DNA of 9,662 nucleotides from Methanosarcinales archaeon (GCA_004212095.1 RXIJ01000069.1:1-9662), one strand, 5' to 3'. Positions 1 to 6,588 are shown, counted from the first letter of the stretch. Notes: generated by a model from the sequence alone, not told the origin. Made by a program: numbers and translations.

Positions 1-15
1 ATTGCACAAGCACTG

Positions 16-810
16 CTATCCAATATGATGTTGTGATTTTAAATGATACCCTGCCGCAAGTCCAACCACCAGTCCGGAAAGATGTGCTATGTGTGCAACC
101 GCATCGCCACTCCCCATCATCAAAAAATTAAGCAGTACTAACAAGATGAGCGCATAACTGATCGGCATCGGAATAAAATAGACATAGATTCGAATATGGG
201 GTGCAAGTATCGTAAGAGTTGCAAGTACGCCATAAAGCGCCCCACTTGCACCAATAATTGGAATGCTGGACGTAAGCATATGTCCAAGTGCTGCTACGAT
301 TCCTGATGCAAAAAAAATAAACAAAAATCTTGGTGTGCCAATGCGGCGTTCAAGTTCGGGTCCAAAGAAAAACAGGAACATGCTGTTAAAAAGCAGATGT
401 GTGAAACCCCCATGCAAAAACATATACGTGACAATCGTCCAGGGGCGATCAAATAAGAGAGGGGGATAAAATACAAGAGCATGGTACACAATATTAGATA
501 CAACAGGGATGAGTTCAAGTAAAAACACAAATGATATAATTACAAGCAAGGCTAAGGCGCTATTATTTGATGCAAACTTGAGCCAGCTTGAAGCACTTCC
601 AAGACTTTTTTGTACAGCTTCGCCGGCATAATTCTGCACATTCTCATGCAATGTTCCGGATTCCCGAAGCTTCTGTTTATACTCTGCAATGCCAAGACAA
701 TGATGATTCTCAGGCAGGCGGTGATCAGCACAAAAACGCCCGCCACAGTACTTGCAGGTAAAAAGCATTAGTTCATATTTACCACATAAATGACAACGAC
801 CAGCAACCAT
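16..810 (-). CDS. Rhomboid family intramembrane serine protease with N-terminal AN1-type zinc finger
   Basis: A 264-aa membrane protease predicted to cleave other membrane proteins inside or near their transmembrane helices. Residues 6-38 form an AN1 zinc finger with the ligand pattern C6-x2-C9-x9-C19-x2-C22-x4-C27-x2-H30-x5-H36-x-C38. A charged linker (about 40-80) leads to six likely membrane spans (about 84-106, 126-150, 161-180, 184-203, 207-231, 236-257). The rhomboid landmarks are all present: H133, H138 and N142 with the GlpG spacing (H-x4-H-x3-N), the GASG motif with nucleophile S189, and catalytic H243 in the last helix (AHLSG). The protease therefore looks intact. It is transcribed away from the PGF-CTERM gene across a 105-bp divergent region. 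No Shine-Dalgarno is seen before the ATG, but a TATA-like site lies 27-38 bp upstream, so the transcript may be almost leaderless. The AN1 finger probably mediates a cytoplasmic interaction, which is inference. The natural substrate is unknown. Confidence 0.93.
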   Translation of the reverse strand: MVAGRCHLCGKYELMLFTCKYCGGRFCADHRLPENHHCLGIAEYKQKLRESGTLHENVQNYAGEAVQKSLGSASSWLKFASNNSALALLVIISFVFLLELIPVVSNIVYHALVFYPPLLFDRPWTIVTYMFLHGGFTHLLFNSMFLFFFGPELERRIGTPRFLFIFFASGIVAALGHMLTSSIPIIGASGALYGVLATLTILAPHIRIYVYFIPMPISYALILLVLLNFLMMGSGDAVAHIAHLSGLVVGLAAGYHLKSQHHIG

Positions 811-836
811 AAAATAAACACATGATGGAAATAATC

Positions 837-848
837 ATACATAAACTA
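837..848 (-). promoter_or_regulatory. Candidate TATA box for the rhomboid gene
   Basis: The minus strand reads TAGTTTATGTAT here, centred about 32 bp before the rhomboid ATG. Archaeal TATA boxes lie about 25 bp before the transcription start, which would give a leader of only a few bases, consistent with the absence of a ribosome binding site. Judged by eye only. Confidence 0.3.
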
Positions 849-869
849 AACCATTATACAGGCGAGTGC

Positions 870-879
870 TTAAGTATAT
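870..879 (+). promoter_or_regulatory. Candidate TATA box for the PGF-CTERM gene
   Basis: TTAAGTATAT lies about 41 bp before the ATG at 916. Transcription would start near 900, giving a leader of about 15 bases that carries a purine-rich Shine-Dalgarno-like GAAGAGGA (899-906). An alternative TATA-like TTATAC lies at 854-859. Confidence 0.35.
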
Positions 880-915
880 GAAAAGCTTTGAGTATGTGGA
901 AGAGGATGAAATAGT

Positions 916-1956
916 ATGGATCGCGATTTATCGACTATATTAATAGTTGTGGTGTTATTTCTGATCTTTGTAGGTCTTCTTGCAGCATCAGGTGGTGTTG
1001 AGAAAGAAACGTCACGTTTCTGGATCAAGAACATCGATATTAAGGCAGAAGCAGTGGATGAGGATTCTGTAAATATCACCGCTATAATCACACTGGAGCA
1101 CAGAGGAGATGCAACAAGTGGTATTAAGCTTCTTGTGAAAGTCTACGATGGAAAAACAGGGCTGCTTCTCAGAGAACAGGATATGCCTGTTGGTGGGGTT
1201 GAATCCCAGTCTGCTTTGAACAATAAAAGTGTGATACCTGGTGGTGAGCAATCTATTGAAACAAGGCTCTCGTTTATGCTCTCAACAAGAGATTCGTTGA
1301 GGCTTGTGGTTGAATTATTCGAGGGTGATGAGTTTATAACAGACAGGGAAGCTATAATTTCAGGGCTGTCAACTCTCAAAATTGAGGATGAGCCAGAGAT
1401 CCGGATACGTGACGTCGACTTTGCTGTGAACCAAACAAACGGCGATCGCATGATTGTTGATGTAACTGCATATATCGATAATCTCAAATCCGCTGACACA
1501 ATCAGCTTAAGGATGCTCATAAAAGTAAAGGACAGTGAGACGGGGCTTCTCGTGGATCTGGCAGAGGTTAATATCGGTTCGCTTGCCGGTGGTGGAACAT
1601 CAGTTAGGTCTGCAAGCCTCAGCCTCCTTGGTGAGAGAGATCATGCGGTCGATCTTACAATCTGGAACGGCGATAAAATTATTGCAGAGGGATATGGAGA
1701 AGTTGGATTGAGTCCATTTGGAAACAGAACAGAATTTATACCTGTAACAGGAACGGTTATTGAAAAAGATCCTGAAATCAGTGTAGATAAATTTATCTCA
1801 CCACATCCAGCACCGACTCCATCAGAAGAAGCGATGCATTATAGTGGCGTTGGAGGTATGGGATCTCCTGAGTTGCCAGCGCCAGGATTTGGTGTGATAG
1901 GGACAGTTTTTGCCCTTTCAATCACTCTATTACTAAGGAGGACTCGAAAATGGTAG
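916..1956 (+). CDS. Surface protein with duplicated beta-rich domain and C-terminal PGF-CTERM sorting signal
   Basis: A 346-aa protein predicted to be exported and fixed to the cell surface. Residues 8-25 are a hydrophobic N-terminal signal or anchor. Two related domains follow (about 36-152 and 161-265), sharing a KVxDxxTGLL segment (75-84 and 203-212) and a similar order of predicted strands, so an internal duplication is likely. A Pro-rich stalk (about 296-304) and Gly-rich segment lead to PGF at 323-325, a hydrophobic stretch (326-340) and a basic tail RRTRKW. That tripartite end is the archaeal PGF-CTERM signal, which in known systems is cut by archaeosortase A and lipid-linked; no archaeosortase gene is in this window. 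N-x-S/T sites at 53, 172 and 270 could be N-glycosylated. The domains resemble the CARDB/Ig-like class of methanogen surface proteins (possibly DUF7490), but this was not checked. The gene overlaps the next one by 7 bp. Confidence 0.85.
   Translation: MDRDLSTILIVVVLFLIFVGLLAASGGVEKETSRFWIKNIDIKAEAVDEDSVNITAIITLEHRGDATSGIKLLVKVYDGKTGLLLREQDMPVGGVESQSALNNKSVIPGGEQSIETRLSFMLSTRDSLRLVVELFEGDEFITDREAIISGLSTLKIEDEPEIRIRDVDFAVNQTNGDRMIVDVTAYIDNLKSADTISLRMLIKVKDSETGLLVDLAEVNIGSLAGGGTSVRSASLSLLGERDHAVDLTIWNGDKIIAEGYGEVGLSPFGNRTEFIPVTGTVIEKDPEISVDKFISPHPAPTPSEEAMHYSGVGGMGSPELPAPGFGVIGTVFALSITLLLRRTRKW
1935..1941 (+). promoter_or_regulatory. Strong Shine-Dalgarno for the 72-aa gene
   Basis: AAGGAGG, 8 bases before the ATG at 1950, sits inside the last codons of the PGF-CTERM gene. 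It supports the 1950 start and the reality of the small gene, and indicates translation from a shared mRNA. Confidence 0.75.
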
Positions 1957-2168
1957 ATAATCTTCAAAAAACGCTTAAACTTGCAATAGCTGGAATACTT
2001 ATCTTTCTTCTTCTAATCGCAACTATAACACTCTACTTCAGCATGATGCGTACAATATCAACGCTTTTTGATTATACCTATGAATCGATTGTTGAGGTTG
2101 GATTTGCACTCACAGTCATTGTGATAACGATGACTCTCTTGAAGCGAATCGTGAAAACAGAAGAGTAA
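1950..2168 (+). CDS. Small two-span membrane protein of unknown function
   Basis: A 72-aa hydrophobic protein that I do not recognise. It has two predicted membrane helices (about 11-31 and 46-65) joined by a short acidic loop, and a charged C-terminus (KRIVKTEE), so both ends are probably on the same side of the membrane. The start is supported by a perfect AAGGAGG 8 bases upstream and by a 7-bp overlap with the stop of the PGF-CTERM gene (ATGGTAG), so the two are almost certainly co-transcribed and perhaps translationally coupled. An accessory role for the surface protein, such as a membrane partner or assembly factor, is inferred from position only. Confidence 0.75.
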   Translation: MVDNLQKTLKLAIAGILIFLLLIATITLYFSMMRTISTLFDYTYESIVEVGFALTVIVITMTLLKRIVKTEE

Positions 2169-2183
2169 GGCAACTTACAAAGA

Positions 2184-2239
2184 CTGCCAGACTGTGCCTG
2201 GCAGCGGGGGCACATCTACCACAACTTACCATAGGCCCC
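2184..2239 (+). terminator. Tandem stem-loops after the PGF-CTERM operon
   Basis: A perfect 7-bp stem CTGCCAG (2184-2190) / CTGGCAG (2198-2204) with a 7-base loop is followed directly by GGGGC (2207-2211) / GCCCC (2235-2239) with a 23-base loop. A short T run comes after (2242-2246). The stems lie 16 bases past the stop of the small membrane protein and may end or protect its transcript. The first hairpin is clear; its role is inferred. Confidence 0.4.
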
Positions 2240-2300
2240 ATGTTTTAACAAGCATCAATATGGCAAAAACAACCGACAGAATGGTATTAGGGAAGGGATA

Positions 2301-2313
2301 CAAACCTTAATAG
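2301..2313 (+). promoter_or_regulatory. BRE/TATA promoter of the SemiSWEET gene
   Basis: CAAACCTTAATAG matches the archaeal BRE-TATA layout (A-rich BRE, then a TATA-like TTAATA). Its centre lies about 29 bp before the ATG at 2338, predicting a leaderless transcript. An upstream ATG at 2317 would lie before the transcription start and so is unlikely to be used. Confidence 0.5.
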
Positions 2314-2337
2314 ATAATGTCTCTTAACTTAAATATT

Positions 2338-2592
2338 ATGAACTTAATAACTATACTTGGATTAGTAGCAGCAACCTGCACGACCCTCTCGTTTTTACCA
2401 CAGGCAATAAAGACAATAAGATCAAAGCATACAAAAGATTTATCAGTTGGAATGTATACAGTTTTAACAATCGGAGTCTTCCTGTGGTTTGTATATGGGA
2501 TTTTCATAAAGGATATCCCTGTCATTCTTGCAAATGGAATAACTCTTGTATTTACTGCTACAATTTTGTGTTTAATAATTAAATATAAATAA
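2338..2592 (+). CDS. SemiSWEET / PQ-loop (MtN3-type) sugar transporter subunit
   Basis: An 84-aa triple-helix protein of the SemiSWEET family, which in known cases works as a homodimer moving sugars down their gradient across the cytoplasmic membrane. Three predicted helices span about 3-22, 37-57 and 60-81. The PQ-loop signature is P21-Q22 at the end of helix 1. Helix 2 carries the W50-x2-Y53-G54 pattern, and helix 3 has P61 and the pocket-type N66, matching the conserved Trp and Asn of the substrate site. The length is normal for the family (about 85-95 aa). I chose the ATG at 2338 rather than the in-frame ATG at 2317 (91 aa) because the promoter position implies a leaderless start there and family members usually begin in this way. 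It appears monocistronic. The sugar carried cannot be predicted. Confidence 0.9.
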   Translation: MNLITILGLVAATCTTLSFLPQAIKTIRSKHTKDLSVGMYTVLTIGVFLWFVYGIFIKDIPVILANGITLVFTATILCLIIKYK

Positions 2593-2766
2593 AAGCCTCA
2601 GCCATTTCTGAATGTATGAAATAATCTTTGGTTTATGAGTTCTTGAATTCTTAATTTAGGAAAATTGGATAAAAAAAACTTGTGGAACGGATTCCGTGAT
2701 AGTTTTCATGTACAATTGTGCAGTACCATTAGTTTTTTTTACCAGGTTGGATATATGTGATATTCT

Positions 2767-4578
2767 ATGAGTGATGTTTCTGATCTGGTGATTGTGCCTG
2801 ATACGAGTGTAATTGCAGACGGCAGGATTACTGCCATGATCGGGGTGGGCTGCTACCATGGTGCGACTCTCCTAGTTCACGAGGCTGTAGTGGCAGAGCT
2901 TGAGTCGCAGGCAAACAAAGGCAATGAAACTGGTTTTAGCGGCCTCAAAGAGCTTCAACAGCTTTTTATGCTGTCAGAGTCAGGTACGATTACACTTGAA
3001 TATGTGGGCAAGCGCCCGAGTTTCGAGGATGTCAAGCTTGCATCCGGTGGCGAGATTGATGCAATGATTCGAAGAACAGCGGTTGAACATGGGGCATTGT
3101 TTATTACCAGTGACATAATCCAGGCAGAGGTTGCTAAATCGAGGGGGCTTTCGGTTGAGTATTTGAAGCCAGAGTTAACTCTCTTTGCACCGCTTACAAT
3201 AGAGCAATATTTTACAGAAAACACCATGTCAGTGCATTTAAAAGAGAACACGCCCCCTCTCGCCAAGCGTGGGACAGTTGGGATCCAAAAACTTATTCAG
3301 ATCGATGATGCACCGCTTAATGCTGCTTTTTTAAGAGATATGTCGCACGAGATACTTGAGCGGGCAAAAAAAGATCAGAAAGGATTTATTGAACTTAATC
3401 ATGGAGGTGCATCAGTAGTGCAGTTTGGAAACCTTCGCATTGCTATTGCTCGTCCACCGTTTTCCGATGGAATGGAAATTACCGCGGTACGTCCCATTGC
3501 AAAGGTAAGCCTTGAGGATTATCGTCTTGGAGAAAATCTTATAGAGCGATTGACTAAAAAGCAGCGTGGCGTGTTGATTTCAGGTGCCCCCGGTTCTGGT
3601 AAGTCAACCTTTGCAGCAAGCATTGCAGAGCATCTGATGAACGGCAGTTACATTGTTAAGACGATGGAATCTCCCCGCGACCTCCAGGTGTCTGATGCAA
3701 TAACCCAGTATTCACCTCTGCGTGGCGATATGGAACAGACAGCCGATGTCCTACTTCTAGTGAGACCAGATTATACCATCTATGATGAGGTACGCCGCAC
3801 TCGCGATTTTCAGGTATTTGCAGACATGCGCCTCGCAGGTGTCGGTATGATCGGTGTGGTGCATGCGTCATCTGCTGTTGATGCTGTGCAGCGATTGATA
3901 GGACGCGTGGATCTAGGTGTAATACCGCAGGTGGTTGACACGGTAATATATCTTGAAGCTGGGGAAGTTGAAAAGGTGTATACTCTTCGTTTCACTGTTA
4001 AAGTGCCGTGCGGTATGGTAGAAGAAGATCTTGCACGCCCGGTTATTGTTGTGGAAGAATTTGAAACACACACGATGGAATATGAGATTTACACGTATGG
4101 CGAGCAGATCATTGTAATGCCTGCAACAGTAGAGGAGCCTTTTGACGAAAAGGGGTTGAAAGAGATGGTTACTTCAGAAATCGAAAAACATGCACGAAAA
4201 CCTTTTGAAATAAACGTATTGTCTCAACGAAAAGCAGTGATACTTTGCACGGAGTCAGATATACCTGCACTGATTGGAAGAGGGGGGAGGAATATTGAAA
4301 AAATTGAAAAACGAGTCGGGATGCGTTTGGATGTACGACCAGACAAAACGCTCGCTTTGGGCAAGCAGTCAGACGTTAAGATTGAAACAACAAAAAAGAA
4401 CCTCACACTCTACTTACCTGAATTTGCCAGTGAAGTGGTTGAAATATTTATAGACGAAGAGTCTGCATTCAGTGGGCTGGTCAGTAGGAAAGGGGAGATA
4501 CGTATGCCAAAAAATAGCCAGCAGGCAATCACACTCTATCAAGCACTGAAAAAAAACAAGCGGATTACAGTGTGCTAA
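2767..4578 (+). CDS. PINA: PIN-domain, VirB11/PilT-like ATPase with KH domain
   Basis: A 603-aa archaeal PINc/VapC-type ATPase (COG1855-like). The N-terminal PIN domain (about 7-135) keeps the acidic metal site D12, E44, D98 and D116. The ATPase core (about 230-425) has Walker A GAPGSGKST (273-281), Walker B ending in YDE (339-341) and the VirB11/PilT histidine box around H366 (VVHASSAVDA). A C-terminal KH domain has the GRGG loop (504-507) in LIGRGGRNIEKIEKRVG. In Sulfolobus the PINA protein is a hexameric ATPase that drives Holliday-junction migration with the Hjc resolvase, so a role in recombination or repair is likely, though RNA binding through KH is also possible. All three domains look intact. 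The ATG at 2767 is preceded by GTGAT (2758-2762), a weak Shine-Dalgarno match, and keeps the first PIN strand complete. The stop lies 9 bp before the island's left repeat. Confidence 0.95.
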   Translation: MSDVSDLVIVPDTSVIADGRITAMIGVGCYHGATLLVHEAVVAELESQANKGNETGFSGLKELQQLFMLSESGTITLEYVGKRPSFEDVKLASGGEIDAMIRRTAVEHGALFITSDIIQAEVAKSRGLSVEYLKPELTLFAPLTIEQYFTENTMSVHLKENTPPLAKRGTVGIQKLIQIDDAPLNAAFLRDMSHEILERAKKDQKGFIELNHGGASVVQFGNLRIAIARPPFSDGMEITAVRPIAKVSLEDYRLGENLIERLTKKQRGVLISGAPGSGKSTFAASIAEHLMNGSYIVKTMESPRDLQVSDAITQYSPLRGDMEQTADVLLLVRPDYTIYDEVRRTRDFQVFADMRLAGVGMIGVVHASSAVDAVQRLIGRVDLGVIPQVVDTVIYLEAGEVEKVYTLRFTVKVPCGMVEEDLARPVIVVEEFETHTMEYEIYTYGEQIIVMPATVEEPFDEKGLKEMVTSEIEKHARKPFEINVLSQRKAVILCTESDIPALIGRGGRNIEKIEKRVGMRLDVRPDKTLALGKQSDVKIETTKKNLTLYLPEFASEVVEIFIDEESAFSGLVSRKGEIRMPKNSQQAITLYQALKKNKRITVC

Positions 4579-4587
4579 ATACTTGAC

Positions 4588-4615
4588 CTGCAAAGCCGTC
4601 GGTGGGATTTAAACC
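4588..4615 (+). repeat. Left attachment-site-like repeat: remnant of the tRNA-Thr 3' end (attL)
   Basis: The 28 bp match 6589-6616 with one mismatch (A4611 versus G6612), including 23 identical bases in a row. The copy covers the last 22 bases of tRNA-Thr (T-loop half, 3' side of the T-stem and acceptor, discriminator) plus 6 bases beyond its end, in the same orientation. This is the usual footprint left when an element integrates into a tRNA 3' end and displaces the original end. Similarity stops at 4616. Confidence 0.8.
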
Positions 4616-4634
4616 TGCAAGCTCACGCTTGCAG
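4615..4634. repeat. Perfect 8-bp inverted repeat beside the left att repeat
   Basis: CTGCAAGC (4615-4622) and GCTTGCAG (4627-4634) form a perfect stem with a TCAC loop. It begins exactly where similarity to tRNA-Thr ends. It could be a recombinase arm or core-flanking site of the former element, or a terminator for PINA or for a leftward transcript. No T run follows on the plus strand. Confidence 0.5.
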
Positions 4635-4852
4635 AAATAGACATAAGTTTGCTGGCGTTCGGTTAGAAGTTTTGGTGATTCATTGCTCACGTTTTTGACG
4701 ACTTGAATGCTCTGACAAATCCTGATGCATATTAAAGTCACAATCAGTCATGGATGGAACCAAATCTTAAATGGAAAAAAGCTGAGCACGTGATAATCTT
4801 GGTTGCAGTGTCTCGATTTCCGCGAATGACGAATCGAAGCTTTTTAGGGTGA
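4616..4852. other. Non-coding or decayed stretch between the left att repeat and the kinase remnant
   Basis: No intact gene is seen. Apart from the hairpin at 4615-4634, an open frame from the ATG at 4754 runs 32 codons to a TGA at 4850 in the same frame as the kinase remnant that follows. Its translation does not resemble the N-lobe of a kinase, so it is more likely junction sequence than lost coding sequence. Confidence 0.4.
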
Positions 4853-4876
4853 GTAGACCGCAACAATTATTACACA

Positions 4877-5458
4877 GTGCTCGTTAATGTGGTACGCGAA
4901 TTGATGGGGCATAGCGAGTATATATTCGGACTCATGGATAGTTATCCATCCCAAAGTGAGTTCATAGCTAGCGAAGAACTGAAGGAAATAGAGAAGAAAA
5001 GCATAGACTGGGGATGGAAGCTGAAGGAGAGAACAGAAAGGTTGTGCATGGTTCATGGCGATTTCCATCCTTGGAACGTGATGTTCCATAAAGGGACCGA
5101 TTTTACCGTGCTCGACCGCAGTCGAGGAGAATATGGAGAAGCTGCTGACGACGTCTCAGCGATGACCATAAATTATTTCTTCTTCGGGCTGCTCAAGACC
5201 GAGGGTAATGCGATTGACCGTGGGCTTAAGAAGTTATATAACTTGTTTTTTGATACGTATCTTGAAAAGACGTGTAATTACGAGTTATTGGAGATTATCC
5301 AGCAGTTTTATGCGTTCAGATGGCTCGTGGTTGCCTCGCCTGTCTGGTATCCGAATATCTCACTGGATACCCATAGGAAGTTGTTTAACTTTATCAAGAA
5401 CGTGCTGGAAGCGAAGACGTTTGAGTATAAAGAGGTAGATGGGTATTTTGAGTTATGA
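4877..5458 (+). pseudogene. APH/choline-kinase-like phosphotransferase, N-terminally truncated
   Basis: A 193-aa open frame (GTG start; open from 4853) encodes the C-lobe of an aminoglycoside-phosphotransferase-like kinase. The catalytic loop HGDFHPWN has H60, D62 and N67, and the metal-binding DFG-equivalent is D80 in LDRSRGEYG, followed by the conserved ADDVSA segment and a helical C-terminus. Family members are usually over 300 aa, with a beta-rich N-lobe carrying the ATP-binding lysine ahead of the catalytic loop. Here only about 60 residues precede it, and the frame is closed by a TGA at 4850. No N-lobe is found in other frames back to 4616. It should not be an active kinase. No Shine-Dalgarno supports the GTG. 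The rest of the frame has no disruption, so truncation may be fairly recent. It was probably broken during formation of the island. Confidence 0.7.
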
Positions 5459-5608
5459 AAGGGGTATAACATAAGATTCGCGAGGCTTGGTAACTATGGC
5501 TCAAGAAAACCCTCAGCGAGTGCCTACATGGACAAAGTCTTTAGTGTTTAATCACACCAATAAGCCGCGCGAGTTTACGAGCGTCTCGCTCCAAGCTGAT
5601 GTTTCGCA
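5459..5608. other. Intergenic stretch with two stem-loops between convergent genes
   Basis: Two short stems lie before the stop of the minus-strand gene: GAGCG (5579-5583) / CGCTC (5587-5591) and TGATG (5597-5601) / CATCA (5607-5611). They may act as terminators for the two converging reading frames. A 43-codon open frame (5496-5627, plus) has no ribosome binding site, overlaps the neighbouring gene and resembles nothing I know. Confidence 0.35.
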
Positions 5609-6205
5609 TCATATATCGCCCTTATAGATGTAGTCCCAATCAACGCTATCCCCAAGTTCTGAAAGAAACCTCTCCAAGGCTATGCAGAAGTCAACCACAT
5701 AGAGCTCGAATTTCCATTCTCTGTTTCCTTTACTGCCTTCGAGCATGACACTGTCGTTCCAGTACTCTGGCCGATCTTCATCTGCCGTTCTCTCCTCCTC
5801 CGCCCCCGATGCCACATCTTTCCAGACCAAGTTGACCTTCGTTGCGTGGATGATCTTATTGCAGGCCTCTCTTAAAGTCAGAGGATCGGATCCAGCATGA
5901 AACTGCCCAAGAACAAGATCAGAACATGCCCTCTGGTCCAAATCGGCAAAGTCTATCTCTTCATCCTCTTCATCCTCTTCTCGCAGGAAGTCCTGTAATA
6001 TACGCACCTTGATTGCACAGTCAATAAGCTTCTCTGAGACAATAGGCTTCAGCCACCCCGTGTAGTAATACCAGTCGAATTCTGACTCCTCTTCTGAGTA
6101 ATAGCTTATTCTGTACTTCTCACAAAAAGACCGGCTGGCAAGACTCAGGTTCTGGAGGATAAACAGATTCTCACTGATATCGTCTATGTTAATTCTATGT
6201 GGCAT
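5609..6205 (-). CDS. Acidic hypothetical protein of the tRNA-Thr island
   Basis: A 198-aa protein that I do not recognise. It looks soluble and mostly helical, with no signal peptide or membrane span. A strongly acidic insert (about 75-90, mostly E and D) separates an N-terminal part rich in aromatic residues (FDWYYYTGW, 43-51) from a segment LREACNKIIHAT (111-122). A second acidic loop (136-145) precedes a C-terminal part with WKFELYVVDFC (164-174). The R112...H120 segment is in the style of HEPN-like helical proteins found in toxin and defence genes, but the spacing (seven residues between R and H) does not fit the canonical RNase motif, so this is only a hint. The start is supported by GGAGA 7 bases upstream and a TATA-like site about 30 bp further. 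It is the only intact gene in the island and so its probable cargo. Confidence 0.7.
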   Translation of the reverse strand: MPHRINIDDISENLFILQNLSLASRSFCEKYRISYYSEEESEFDWYYYTGWLKPIVSEKLIDCAIKVRILQDFLREEDEEDEEIDFADLDQRACSDLVLGQFHAGSDPLTLREACNKIIHATKVNLVWKDVASGAEEERTADEDRPEYWNDSVMLEGSKGNREWKFELYVVDFCIALERFLSELGDSVDWDYIYKGDI

Positions 6206-6212
6206 TCTTTTA

Positions 6213-6217
6213 TCTCC
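6213..6217 (-). promoter_or_regulatory. Shine-Dalgarno of the 198-aa island gene
   Basis: On the minus strand GGAGA lies 7 bases before the ATG at 6205, a good archaeal ribosome binding site. It supports this start and argues that the gene is real. Confidence 0.5.
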
Positions 6218-6256
6218 GAAAATTGCTTTTTATCGTTATTCTATTATTTCTCACTT

Positions 6257-6267
6257 GCATATAAGTA
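6257..6267 (-). promoter_or_regulatory. Candidate TATA box of the 198-aa island gene
   Basis: The minus strand contains TTACTTATATGC, with the TATA core at 6265-6258. Transcription would start near 6236, giving a leader of about 30 bases that contains the Shine-Dalgarno. The gene would thus have its own promoter inside the island. Confidence 0.35.
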
Positions 6268-6302
6268 ACCGTAGCCGGACAACTAACCGGAGCAAATATT
6301 GT

Positions 6303-6491
6303 ACAAAAGAAATTTTTGGTGACCATATCAAAACGCACTCGCATAGCAGAAGTAACTTTCCTTGGCAAAATGATTATATTTTTATTAGCAAAAATCTGAG
6401 AAATTCTTTGGTTAGCTGCAATGTTCATAATAATGAAAAAATATTAGAATTGAGTGATCATTTTCCAGTTGGGGTGATATTTGATTTCTAA
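6303..6491 (+). pseudogene. 3' remnant of an endonuclease/exonuclease/phosphatase (EEP) family gene
   Basis: About 62 codons encode the C-terminal end of an EEP-fold nuclease. The order is PWQNDYIFISKNL (the QxDYIF strand of the family), then a linker, then ELSDHFPVGVIFDF with the terminal SDH motif whose His is the family's catalytic residue; the frame ends at TAA 6489-6491. Complete members are about 250 aa, so roughly three quarters of the gene is missing. The frame continues upstream to 6186 but that part shows no family features and overlaps the start and promoter of the opposite gene. No start site is plausible. Like the kinase remnant, it is a C-terminal piece lying near an end of the island. 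The family call rests on motifs read by eye. Confidence 0.6.
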
Positions 6492-6588
6492 TGGCGCAGT
6501 CCTTCACATAACAGCAGATACCCAACCCCGCTTCATCCAAATTGCCTTCATTCCGCTACGGCAACATCGAGTATCAGCAAAACGAAAT

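Noticed and set aside
1143..1520. 125-codon minus-strand frame inside the PGF-CTERM gene
   Set aside because: Shadow of the plus-strand gene, Ser-rich with no motif, start or promoter. The same applies to minus-strand frames within PINA (2955-3266, 3656-3871, 3810-4073, 4224-4406).
2191..2239. TGCCTGGCAG resembling the start of a bacterial 5S rRNA
   Set aside because: The likeness stops after about ten bases and no 5S fold follows.
4850..4852. TGA read as selenocysteine in the kinase frame
   Set aside because: No selenocysteine insertion hairpin is seen, the codons before it do not resemble a kinase N-lobe, and a broken gene explains it more simply.
5496..5627. 43-codon plus-strand frame between the kinase remnant and the 198-aa gene
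   Set aside because: No Shine-Dalgarno or promoter, overlaps the end of the opposite gene and matches no family I know.
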